DNA of 18,468 nt from Hepatocystis sp. ex Piliocolobus tephrosceles (lineage: Eukaryota > Apicomplexa > Aconoidasida > Haemosporida > Plasmodiidae), in contig CABPSV020000351.1 of the NCBI GenBank assembly GCA_902459845.2, positions 1-18,468 on the forward strand, written 5' to 3'. Of the stretch, positions 9,893-18,067 are shown one piece after another. A model generated the notes under the pieces. That model did no database searches. It was not told where the DNA came from and saw nothing but the letters and a program-made list of their open reading frames with translations. The translations under genes and the position numbers were made by a program. The stretch's first letter is position 1. Each line of letters opens with the position of its first letter.

Positions 9893-10349
9893 AATAAACA
9901 TATAAATATATGAACGTTAAAATGTGATAAAATTGCGTATAAACGCTTATCTAATTTGTGTTTATACAAATTCACAAATGCTCTTGTATATATGTACATA
10001 TATGACGTATACAATACATTTTAGATTTATATGCTTGTACAATTCAGAATTACAATTTTTCCAAAGTTAGTGTATTATTACCTTATTTTTTATTACATAT
10101 ATAAATATATATACATACGCAATATAGCCCCAAACCAAAAATATAAATATATTTATACATATATGTATATATATTTATTTATATATACATATATATATTT
10201 ATAAATATAAAAAGCATGTATTCATTTATTAGAAATATACTAAGATATGAAATGTATATGTAACATTCTATGTATGATTATTTATTTAAAATAACAAAAA
10301 AATATTAGCTATGAAATATAAACATACCTTTTTTATTATTGTGAATTGT

Positions 10350-10381
<32 letters not shown>

Positions 10382-10531
10382 CTTCATGCCTTTTAATTTT
10401 ATAACATGAGTTAATAACTTTTTGGCTTCTGATGTTTGGGGTTATGAAAGTTAATAAATATTAGGTTTTTATAACACTTATGAAATTATATAAGCACAAA
10501 CTGCACACAATTTTCAACAATTTTTACAAAT

Positions 10532-10537
<6 letters not shown>

Positions 10538-10600
<63 letters not shown>
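10538..10600. repeat. 63-nt poly(dA) tract
   Basis: This is the longest homopolymer in the window, 63 consecutive A on the plus strand, about 330 bp downstream of the SNARE gene's stop codon. Tracts of this length are prone to sequencing error, so the exact length is uncertain. Confidence 0.88.
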
Positions 10601-10601
<1 letters not shown>

Positions 10602-10934
10602 ACATATATATAACTTGCATATATGTATAAATATTATTATGCATAATATGATAATACTCATATGTTGTACTCAGTTTTAACTTAATCCGATTTATTTTAT
10701 TTAAAATAAAAATTAAAATGCTGTCTCATAAAGTACGAAAAAAAAAAATAAAATAAAATAAAATAAAGTATTAAAAAAAAAAAAAGGATATAGAAGATTA
10801 AAAATGTGTGTTGTAATATAAATATATAGTGCATGTGTTTGCATAAACAGTTTTCATTTGCTTGTATATATATATATATATATATATTTTTGGCGTCCTA
10901 ATTAAGTTTTGAATTAATAAAATGTGTAACACAT

Positions 10935-12545
10935 TTATTTTTTCATAATTTCTTTCATTAAGTTTTGTTGATCCTGTATTTTCTCTATGTTATGTTCCAT
11001 TTTTTCATTTACACCAGTTAACTATAATTTTAAAATATAAAAGAAAAATGATCAAAATGAACGGTGTAACATGAAATGGTGCAACATGAAACGGAGCCCT
11101 ATGAAACGGAACAGCATAAAACGGAACAAAATAAAACGGAACAACATGATACATAACAGAATCGAATGATATACAAAGAAAAGCAATGTATATATTCTAC
11201 ATGAATTTAAAAATTTGTATGCACTTGTATGTGTGCATGATTTTAGGAAGAAAAAAAATTATAGAACTATTTAAAATAATTATAAAATATTAAAAACAAA
11301 CAAGCTTATAAATATATAAGTATCATGTGATTGATTTATGCACGTGTGATTCATATATAAATAAAAATGTATACATATACATACAAAGAGATATATATCT
11401 GCCTTTTTTTACTTACTAGTTTGTTCTGCTCGTTAATTGTGTTCCCCATAACCAACGCCCTATCATGCAGTTCATCTAACTGTAAATAAAATCATTTCAT
11501 AAAAAAAAACATATATGCATCATGTATATAAATAATAGGAGAATGATAATAATATATGAGATAATAAAAGGTTATACATACAATAAAAAAAAAAAAAATA
11601 ATAATAAATAAGTAAATAATTTGTACTATAGAAGAAAGGGTGTTTAATTCGCTCTCGTATTTCTCATCGAAACTTTTTTTTTCTGATTGATTTTCTTTAA
11701 GATTCTTTGTATTTTTATAAATTTTGTTATAATTTTTTACAATAGTATTTTTATTATTTAAATGAACTCTTCCTTTTTTTGCATAATTAGTATCTGAATT
11801 ATTTGTTTGTTTATTTTCATTATTATTAAAAGCTTCCAACCCTAAATACGAATTGATGCTTTTCCACCAACATTTTATACCCTCTAAATGATATTGGCTT
11901 TGATTTAACTTATCTTTAATAATGTCAGTTTCGTCATTGATATGTTTTATCTGTTCTGTGAAAAACGATTTGAACATATATATATATTGTTCTTATATTG
12001 AATAACATGAACATAGTTATACATGTTATCATAAACACACTGCTTTATTTTAAATAGAATATATTATGAATAAAAAAATAAAAAAAAATATATATTGTTA
12101 CCTGTTTGTTGTTCTAATTCTTCTTCTGCCTTTTTAGAAATTTCAGTAACTTCAATAGCCGACCTTAAAATTTCGTTCAAACTATCTTCGCAACTCTTTT
12201 CGATTTCTTTTATTTTCTAAAGGTAAAAAAAAAAAAAAAAGAATATTAAAATAGGTAAATAAACCAAATAGGTATGTATAAATAAAGGCATACGCTTATA
12301 CATATATAAATATATATACGTATGAGCCAAAAAAAAAATACTATAACTATTATTAAACCTATAATCAAAAGTAATATGCAAACATAAAACATAAGCGATT
12401 CAATATTTTTTCTGACAAATATATGACATTTTTTTTTTGTGTTTGCTTGTAATTCATATAGAAAAATATGTATGTATGTATGTATATAAGTTCTTTTATT
12501 AACATTTCTATTGGAACAAACAGGTTTTTTATAACTCTTTTCCAT
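10935..12545 (-). CDS. SNAP-25/SNAP-29-like Qb+Qc SNARE (five exons)
   Basis: Proposed exons (minus strand): 12545-12504, 12216-12102, 11955-11627, 11479-11417 and 11021-10935. They join in frame to 211 residues, the size of SNAP-25/SNAP-23. Donors are GTTAAT, GTAACA, GTACAA and GTAAGT; acceptors end CTTTAG, CACAG, TACAG and TATAG. Residues about 15-79 form a Qb SNARE helix, with central EQQTEQIKHI aligning to the SNAP-25 zero-layer Gln (here Q54). Residues about 155-205 form a Qc helix containing ALVMGNTINEQNK, close to the SNAP-25 segment around its second zero-layer Gln (here Q180). The roughly 75-residue linker is Asn/Lys-rich and has one Cys (KCWW, C81), not a palmitoylated Cys cluster, which is more like SNAP-29. 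There is no transmembrane tail. Family knowledge: such proteins give two of the four helices of a fusion complex. Exon 1 is the least certain; exons 2-5 are strong. Confidence 0.82.
11054..11159. repeat. 15-bp minisatellite inside the last SNARE intron
   Basis: About six to seven copies with 15-bp spacing of CATGAAACGGAACAA and variants, at 11070, 11085, 11100, 11115, 11130 and 11145. The whole array lies in the 395-bp intron 11022-11416. Its G+C is higher than the rest of the intron. Confidence 0.88.
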
Positions 12546-12559
12546 AATAAGATTAACAG

Positions 12560-12592
<33 letters not shown>

Positions 12593-13615
12593 TTTTCTCC
12601 AATATTTATAATATATTTTTTATCACATAAATCTTCAACAAACGAATATTCAGATTTACATATGCTTCAAAAAAAAATATAAAAAAAAAAAAAAACACAC
12701 AATTTTATATGCATATGTACAAATACGAATATATATATATATATGTATATATTCAACTTTGTAAACTAAAAAAAAGAAAAATATACTTTAAAAAATTTTA
12801 ACAGTAATACCACAATTAAAAAAAATGATAAAATTTCTCAGTTGTTATTTAAGGTATATGTATATATACATATATATATAACATATGTAAGGTGCTTACA
12901 GTAAAGGACTTGAAAAAAATGTTTAATACGTAGAAACATTTTAATACGTATCTATCTATTTGTATATATATAATTATACTTATAAAAAAAAAAATGTTAT
13001 TTATTTAAAAATAAAATAAAACAAAAAAAAACGTTTTATTGTTAAAAAAAAAATAATGAGAGTATAACTAGTGTCAAGATATTCCGCTTATTTCTGTATT
13101 AGCAAAAGAATTTACAATTATTATGTCTCAATTTTTTACGTTTATGGCTATTTATATGTGTTAACATTTTAATATGCAGATGAATATAATAAATACGTTA
13201 TTAGTGAAATAGTGACATTTGTTTAACAATTTTTTTTTTTTTTTTTTTTTTATTTATTAAAATATTTTCGTTTTAAAATTTGTAGGGGAGTTATATGTAT
13301 ATACATACGGACATACTAATACAAATATGTTAACATTTTACAACTTGAAATAAGTCATGGTTTGTTTACATACTGTTTTTTTTTTTTTTTTTAAAAGGCG
13401 TAAAATCCATAATAAAATAAAATAGCACAAAAGAATATTATAAACATATGGAAGCAGTTAAAATAATGTAGATAAGAAAAATAAAAAGCAATATACAATT
13501 GTATGAACTCTTTCGTAAATTTTATATAAAAAAAAAAGATATATATATATATATGTGTGTGTGTGTGTACATATGCACATGTTTAAACGAATGAACTGTT
13601 TGACTTAGTTATAAT
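12546..13615. promoter_or_regulatory. Divergent promoter region between the SNARE and protease genes
   Basis: The SNARE gene reads left and the protease gene reads right, so this 1.07-kb region carries both 5' ends. A 31-nt poly(dA) tract (12560-12590) sits about 15 bp upstream of the SNARE ATG. Poly(dT) runs lie at 13231-13250 and 13378-13392, and a TA/TG run at 13543-13569 is just before the protease start. The 13060-13160 and 13270-13370 blocks are more complex but hold no frame. No specific factor site can be named from sequence alone. Confidence 0.6.
13573..13608 (+). promoter_or_regulatory. Short upstream ORF before the protease start
   Basis: An 11-codon frame (ATG CAC ATG TTT AAA ... 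ACT TAG) contains three in-frame ATGs and ends seven bases before the protease ATG at 13616. If the transcript begins upstream of 13573, scanning ribosomes would meet it first, so it could lower or regulate protease translation. The transcript start is unknown. Confidence 0.4.
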
Positions 13616-14647
13616 ATGAATATACATTATTTTTACTTACGAAATATTCAAAATGTCTTAAGCGTATCATTGCGAAAAAGCATAGAGAGGGTTCATTTAT
13701 GCACAAAGAAAAGTAGCATAAGTTCTGCTATCAGTTCTAATAGCACTAATAAAATAAAAAATGTATACACTAATGGGGGTAAAAATATTACATTTATATT
13801 AGACGCAAAATTCGCAAGTAGCAATAGTAATTATAATAATAGGAATAATATTAGTATAAATTTGACACTGCTTAAAAACAGAACTCTCTTATTAAAATTA
13901 TTTGCGTTAAAAAAAAGAAGAGCTTTAATAAGAATAAAAACAAGGAATGATAAAAAAAACAAAAGTATTTTTAATTTTTTAAAATGGAATAATTTATTAG
14001 ATTTTATGAAAAAAATAATTTTCTGTTCTTTAGTCATTTATGGTTTAAATAATTATGTTTTTGATATGACTCTTACAAGTGGTTCCAGTATGTATCCTTT
14101 GATAAATAAAAATGGGGTTGTTTTATTTTATGTGTGTGATTACACTTTACATATGTGTAATAAAATGATAAACATAATGTTATATAATTATGTAAACTTA
14201 TTATACATGTGTTATGATATGCTTAATAAAAATTTTAAAAAATATAGGTTTACAAATAGCATTAATAAAAAACTTACAAACAAAATAATTAATTTGAAAA
14301 AAAAAATTAAACATTACCAAAATATTTATCATAGGGGTGATATTGTTTTATTGATATCACCAGTTAATTATAAAAAGAGAGTATGTAAAAGAATTGTAGC
14401 AGTAGAGAATGATAAATTATTTATGGATGATAATAAATCTTTCGTTGAAATACCAAATGATCATATATGGATAGAAGGAGATAATAGAAATGATTCCTTT
14501 GATAGTAGAAATTATGGATATGTACATGTAAATATGATAATAGGAAGAGTATTTTTTCTTATAGACCCTTTTAAAAAAATTACTTTTATTCATAGAAATA
14601 AAAATTATAAAACTGAAACATATCGTTTTTTGCATTTGGATAAGTAA
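13616..14647 (+). CDS. Mitochondrial inner-membrane protease (S26 signal peptidase family)
   Basis: A 343-residue protein in one exon; an in-frame TGA at 13601 supports this ATG. Catalytic motifs are in family order: TSGSSMYPLI with nucleophile Ser158, then RGDIVLL (240-246), CKRIVAVEND with general base Lys258, and EGDNRNDSFDSRNYG (287-301), the conserved GDN...S.DSR box. A hydrophobic stretch just before the Ser (about 131-150) fits the single membrane anchor. The first 130 residues are Ser/Asn/Lys/Arg-rich with almost no acidic residues, consistent with a mitochondrial targeting extension. The IMP1/IMP2 type cleaves sorting signals of intermembrane-space proteins. Spacing from Ser to Lys is about 100 residues, roughly twice the yeast Imp1 spacing as I recall it, because of a basic, Asn/Tyr-rich insert (about 175-238). 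A type I signal peptidase of another organelle is possible, but the CKRI(V)xVExD and DSRNYG style favours IMP. Confidence 0.88.
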   Translation: MNIHYFYLRNIQNVLSVSLRKSIERVHLCTKKSSISSAISSNSTNKIKNVYTNGGKNITFILDAKFASSNSNYNNRNNISINLTLLKNRTLLLKLFALKKRRALIRIKTRNDKKNKSIFNFLKWNNLLDFMKKIIFCSLVIYGLNNYVFDMTLTSGSSMYPLINKNGVVLFYVCDYTLHMCNKMINIMLYNYVNLLYMCYDMLNKNFKKYRFTNSINKKLTNKIINLKKKIKHYQNIYHRGDIVLLISPVNYKKRVCKRIVAVENDKLFMDDNKSFVEIPNDHIWIEGDNRNDSFDSRNYGYVHVNMIIGRVFFLIDPFKKITFIHRNKNYKTETYRFLHLDK

Positions 14648-15682
14648 GATGTCAAATTGATTAATGCGTAAAAAACGGTATCACTGTTTCCCTTTTTTTT
14701 TTTTTTTCTGTTCTTGACAACAAAATTAAAAAGCGCTTTTACTCGTATTGGACTAGAATTGAGCTAGGGTTTAGCTAGGGTTTAGCTAGGGTTTAGCTAG
14801 GAATTAGCTAGGAATTAGCTAGGGTTGAGCTAGGGTTGAGCTAGGGTTGAGCTAGGGTTGAGCTAGGGTTGAGCTAGGGTTGAGCTAGGGTTGAGCTAGG
14901 GTTGAGCTAGGGTTGAGCCAGGGTTGAGCTAGGGTTGAGCCAGGGTTGAGCTAGAGTTAAGCTAGGGTTAAACATACTTAAAAGGAATTAGTAAAGGTAT
15001 TAACAACTATAGTAATTGAAAATAAAAAAATATAATATCGCTTATCAATAATGTATTGAAATAAAAAAAACAAAAAAAACTTGTGTCAATTATGATAAAA
15101 ATAATTTTTTTTTTTTTTATAATATTAATTTTAAATTGCATAATACATATTACGTTTTTGATAAAAAAAAAAAAAAATACTTATATTAATAAGTTATTGC
15201 GTTTTTGTTAATTTCTTTTTTTTTTTATACCTATAGTGTTGGTATATAAATTGTTAAATTAATAGCACAACTAAAACAAAATGGTGAAATGACAAAAGTA
15301 ATTTAGAGAGTTGGTAAAAAACAAACTTGATTTTTCTTTTTTCTTTTTTAACTAGATGTAACATATAACAAAATAAAATAGATGGCGTTTATAGAACAAA
15401 ATAAAAAAATATATGTATAGAAACGTATACGTAATATAGCCCATATGCACACGCAAGAAAAAAAAAAATTTCATTATTTGTGATTAAATATGTGAGAAAG
15501 TAAAGATTAAAAAATGTGAAAAAGTGAAGATTGGAAAAAGTGAAAAATAGTGACAAAGTGTGTGTTTTTTTTAATTTTTTTGTTAGGAAAAAAAAGAACC
15601 CATCAAGCACAAACTAAAAATACAAAAAAAAAAAATAAAATACAGTTTTTTTCAAAAAAAAAAAAAAAAAAAAAATAGGTGA
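14648..15682. other. Convergent intergenic region between protease and RabGAP
   Basis: The two genes point toward each other, so both 3'UTRs and polyadenylation sites lie here. It contains the 11-bp telomere-like minisatellite (14757-14972), poly(dT) and poly(dA) runs, and a purine-rich degenerate direct repeat near 15488-15560 (GTGAAAAAGTGAAGATT and variants, spacing about 24 bp). A poly(dA) run at 15654-15675 abuts the RabGAP stop. I see no gene. Confidence 0.7.
14757..14972. repeat. 11-bp telomere-like minisatellite
   Basis: About 19-20 copies of GAGCTAGGGTT. The left-most copies read TTAGCTAGGG, so they contain GGGTTTA, the Plasmodium telomeric heptamer (GGGTTYA), spaced by GCTA. Later copies have GGGTTGA. 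Two copies have GCCAGGG and two have GAATT in place of GGGTT. The array starts about 110 bp after the protease stop codon. Confidence 0.95.
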
Positions 15683-17893
15683 TTAAAATTCATCACTGTT
15701 CCAATGTTCATTAAAGTTTCTTTTCATATCTATTTTGTTACTAATATAATTCGTAATATTTTTTACCATAAATTTATTTTTCAAATTATTAAATATTGTT
15801 CCAGTTGTTATATTAGCACTGTTATTATTAGTAGTAGTACCAAATCGTTGATTATGGTATTTATTTTTCGATGGTGAGGATATGCTATCAAGACTGCTAC
15901 TACTACTACTACTACTACTACTGCTTATGCTGCTACTATTTTCTAATTCATTTTTTCCTAAATAATTAATTAAATTATTTTGTGTATTTATTTTCGAATC
16001 TATGTTTGAACCTGTTTTTAAATTTTTTTTTTTTTTTCTTTCAGTAACATAATGGTTGTATACATCTGTTATATCAAAATTGTTTTTTGTATCTTCGTGC
16101 ATTAAATTTTTGGCTTCATAAATTATATCAAATGGGTCAAAAGGAGGTATATTTTGTAGTAGTTTTAAATTTACAGTAAAGTTACCATATAATAAAGAAC
16201 TTTTTAATTTTCTACATATAACTAAACAAATGTATAAAATAAAATTTTCATTAGTATTAATAATAAAATGATCATATAAAATAATTGAATCAGCCATATC
16301 AAATTCTTGTGTTAATAATAATAATATCCATTTTAAAGCATAATACTGCGTTTTTATTTTAAGTGTATATAATTTTTTCCATAAATCATACTCTTTAATT
16401 TTTAATAAAAGAACAAACTTTTGTAGTTTACCATTTATTCCATCATCAGTGTTATCTAGTCGTTCACAAAAAACATCTTTTTGTTTTTGCATCAATTCAA
16501 GAAAACAAAAGAAAGTATCTGCTTCTCCTTGTAAACAACAATTACATAAAGGGTCATTAAAAATAATAAAGTAAATTGGAGCTAAAATTTCATTCATACC
16601 TTGAACGTATTTAACATATGGATGGAGATTAGCATATATATATAATATTCTACACAAAATATCATAATGTCTTCTAGGGTTTACTATATCACACATATCG
16701 GAGTAGCCATATATATTGTCCTTACGTTCATTATTGTTACTATGGATATGGCCTCTGTTATTACTACTACAATTATTATCTTTAATTGTATTTTTATTCT
16801 CTGTTTTAATGCTTATATCTACAGATGTTTTCATTTCTTTTAAATCTTGTATATCTTGTTTGTCTTTTTTTATATGTACGCTAGTTTTTTCTTTGTCAAA
16901 GTCATTTGTATTATCTGAATGTATTTTGTTCATATCTGGAGAAGAAGTGAGGTTTATTTTTTTATCTTTGATATGTTGTGTGCTTATTTCGTTCGCTTTG
17001 TTATGAGATGGCTCTGTCAGACACGTAACATTTGTTATACCAGTTGTACAATCGTTACCACATTTATCGAATTCCCTATAAGTATCTTCTCTTTCTACTA
17101 CTACCTCTGTTCTTGCGTCTGCTCCTGCCTTTGTTTCTGTCTCTGTTCTGGCTCCTACTTCGACAATTTTCCCACTAATAGGACACTTATTAGAATAACC
17201 CTTACAAGACGTTTCATTCATATAAGTATAATCAGTACTTTTATAAGGATTTACCAAAGTAGGTATTTCTTCATCATCGTCTTCGAACTCATCTATATGC
17301 ATCAAATTATTAAGAGCGTTAATATTATTATTAATTGTCTGTTGTGGATTTAGATTAAAAAAAGATAAATCAGGTCGAGTTCGAAAAGTGTCTTTATTAA
17401 TTTGACTAAACAATTCTGAATTTAAATCATCGTTTATATTACTAAATTTAAAGCGTCTTTTGTTTTGATCGATTATGTTTTCATTTGGGTTTTTATTTGT
17501 ATTGTCATTTGTATTGTTATTGCTACGATTGTGGCTACTATAACTACCAGTATTACTATTATTGCTCTTATCACAATCCTCATATTTTGATGGGTTAGTT
17601 ATAAAACACTTAATATAATCTTCATATAATTTTCTTTTCGTTATAAGTTCCTCATTCCATTTTTCACTATTCAACCCTATGTGTTTTAATGCTAATTTCC
17701 AGCATATAGAGCGAATACATGGGTTTATGTCTAATATATTTCGTTCAAATAAATATATCAATTCTTTTTCATCAATTGTTATTTTTTCAAATATATTAAT
17801 ACATATTTTTATTTGCTCATCAAATTTAGCTATTTTTTCATTTTTCAACTTAAAAATAAGTAAATAAGTTAAAAGTTCTAATCTATATTCCAT
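15683..17893 (-). CDS. TBC-domain Rab GTPase-activating protein, TBC1D13-like
   Basis: A single-exon protein of about 736 residues; an in-frame TAG 18 bp upstream of the ATG supports the start. TBC landmarks: IRSICWKLAL (about 60-69), IxxDxxR motif INKDTFRTRPDLSFF with arginine finger about R171, and YVQGMNEILAP (about 429-439) with glutamine finger about Q431. Then come EADTFFCFLELM, TQYYALKWILLLLTQEF and LLYGNFTVNLKLLQNIP, which resemble TBC1D13. Both catalytic fingers are present, so it should be active. An insert of about 230 residues, low complexity and Asn/Lys/Thr-rich, separates the two fingers. The C-terminal part has a Ser run and Asn-rich sequence. TBC proteins accelerate GTP hydrolysis by Rabs; mammalian TBC1D13 acts on Rab35, but the target here is unknown. 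It ends in the convergent region after the protease. Confidence 0.92.
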   Translation of the reverse strand: MEYRLELLTYLLIFKLKNEKIAKFDEQIKICINIFEKITIDEKELIYLFERNILDINPCIRSICWKLALKHIGLNSEKWNEELITKRKLYEDYIKCFITNPSKYEDCDKSNNSNTGSYSSHNRSNNNTNDNTNKNPNENIIDQNKRRFKFSNINDDLNSELFSQINKDTFRTRPDLSFFNLNPQQTINNNINALNNLMHIDEFEDDDEEIPTLVNPYKSTDYTYMNETSCKGYSNKCPISGKIVEVGARTETETKAGADARTEVVVEREDTYREFDKCGNDCTTGITNVTCLTEPSHNKANEISTQHIKDKKINLTSSPDMNKIHSDNTNDFDKEKTSVHIKKDKQDIQDLKEMKTSVDISIKTENKNTIKDNNCSSNNRGHIHSNNNERKDNIYGYSDMCDIVNPRRHYDILCRILYIYANLHPYVKYVQGMNEILAPIYFIIFNDPLCNCCLQGEADTFFCFLELMQKQKDVFCERLDNTDDGINGKLQKFVLLLKIKEYDLWKKLYTLKIKTQYYALKWILLLLTQEFDMADSIILYDHFIINTNENFILYICLVICRKLKSSLLYGNFTVNLKLLQNIPPFDPFDIIYEAKNLMHEDTKNNFDITDVYNHYVTERKKKKNLKTGSNIDSKINTQNNLINYLGKNELENSSSISSSSSSSSSSSLDSISSPSKNKYHNQRFGTTTNNNSANITTGTIFNNLKNKFMVKNITNYISNKIDMKRNFNEHWNSDEF
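15893..15945 (-). repeat. Serine-coding trinucleotide microsatellite in the RabGAP
   Basis: Repeated AGT/AGC codons encode a run of about 15 Ser near residue 655, in the C-terminal low-complexity tail outside the TBC domain. Plus-strand sequence is (TAC)n with a few TGC interruptions. Confidence 0.9.
17090..17163 (-). repeat. G+C-rich degenerate repeat coding Ala/Arg/Thr/Glu in the RabGAP insert
   Basis: About 22 residues (VGARTETETK, AGADARTEVVVE) are encoded by DNA of about half G+C built from imperfect CTGTTC/CTGCTC/CTGTCT hexamers on the plus strand. Flanking coding DNA uses mostly AT-rich Asn/Lys codons, so composition and codon use change sharply here. It lies in the insert between the two catalytic fingers of the TBC domain. 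Confidence 0.8.
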
Positions 17894-18067
17894 TCTTTTG
17901 ATATTGTGCTATATTTACAAAAAAGAATTTCACGTTATTCGTATGATAACATGCGTTGTTTATATATATATATATATGTATACATGTGCGTAGATTATAG
18001 TATTATGTTTGGGCATACTTTAATTAACGAATTCGTATTGCTTGTTTTGAGTTATAAAAAAGTAGGG
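17894..18067. other. RabGAP proximal 5' flank
   Basis: AT-rich DNA between the RabGAP ATG and the higher-order repeat, with a TA run at 17959-17977. No gene or site can be named. Confidence 0.55.

Larger units (their letters stand above)
9295..10934. other. Intergenic region upstream of Rab11A
   Basis: This 1.6-kb gap is the 5' flank of Rab11A and 3' flank of the SNARE gene. It contains TA microsatellites (9336-9361, 9829-9890), several poly(dT) runs, a 32-nt-scale T run near 10352-10381 and a 63-nt poly(dA) tract (10538-10600). The block 10382-10470 has noticeably higher complexity than its surroundings, with GGCTTCTGATG and TTTGGGGTTATG. I found no reading frame or recognisable RNA in it. 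Confidence 0.7.

Noticed and set aside
12592..12680. Coding-looking minus-strand segment (SICKSEYSFVEDLCDKKYIINIGEN) as a first SNARE exon or small gene
   Set aside because: There is no ATG in frame, it runs into poly-Phe, and no donor gives the required phase-0 join. Probably 5'UTR.
16919..17353. 144-codon plus-strand frame opposite the RabGAP
   Set aside because: It is antisense to a well-supported gene, with no family resemblance; it is explained by the codon bias of the Asn/Thr-rich insert.
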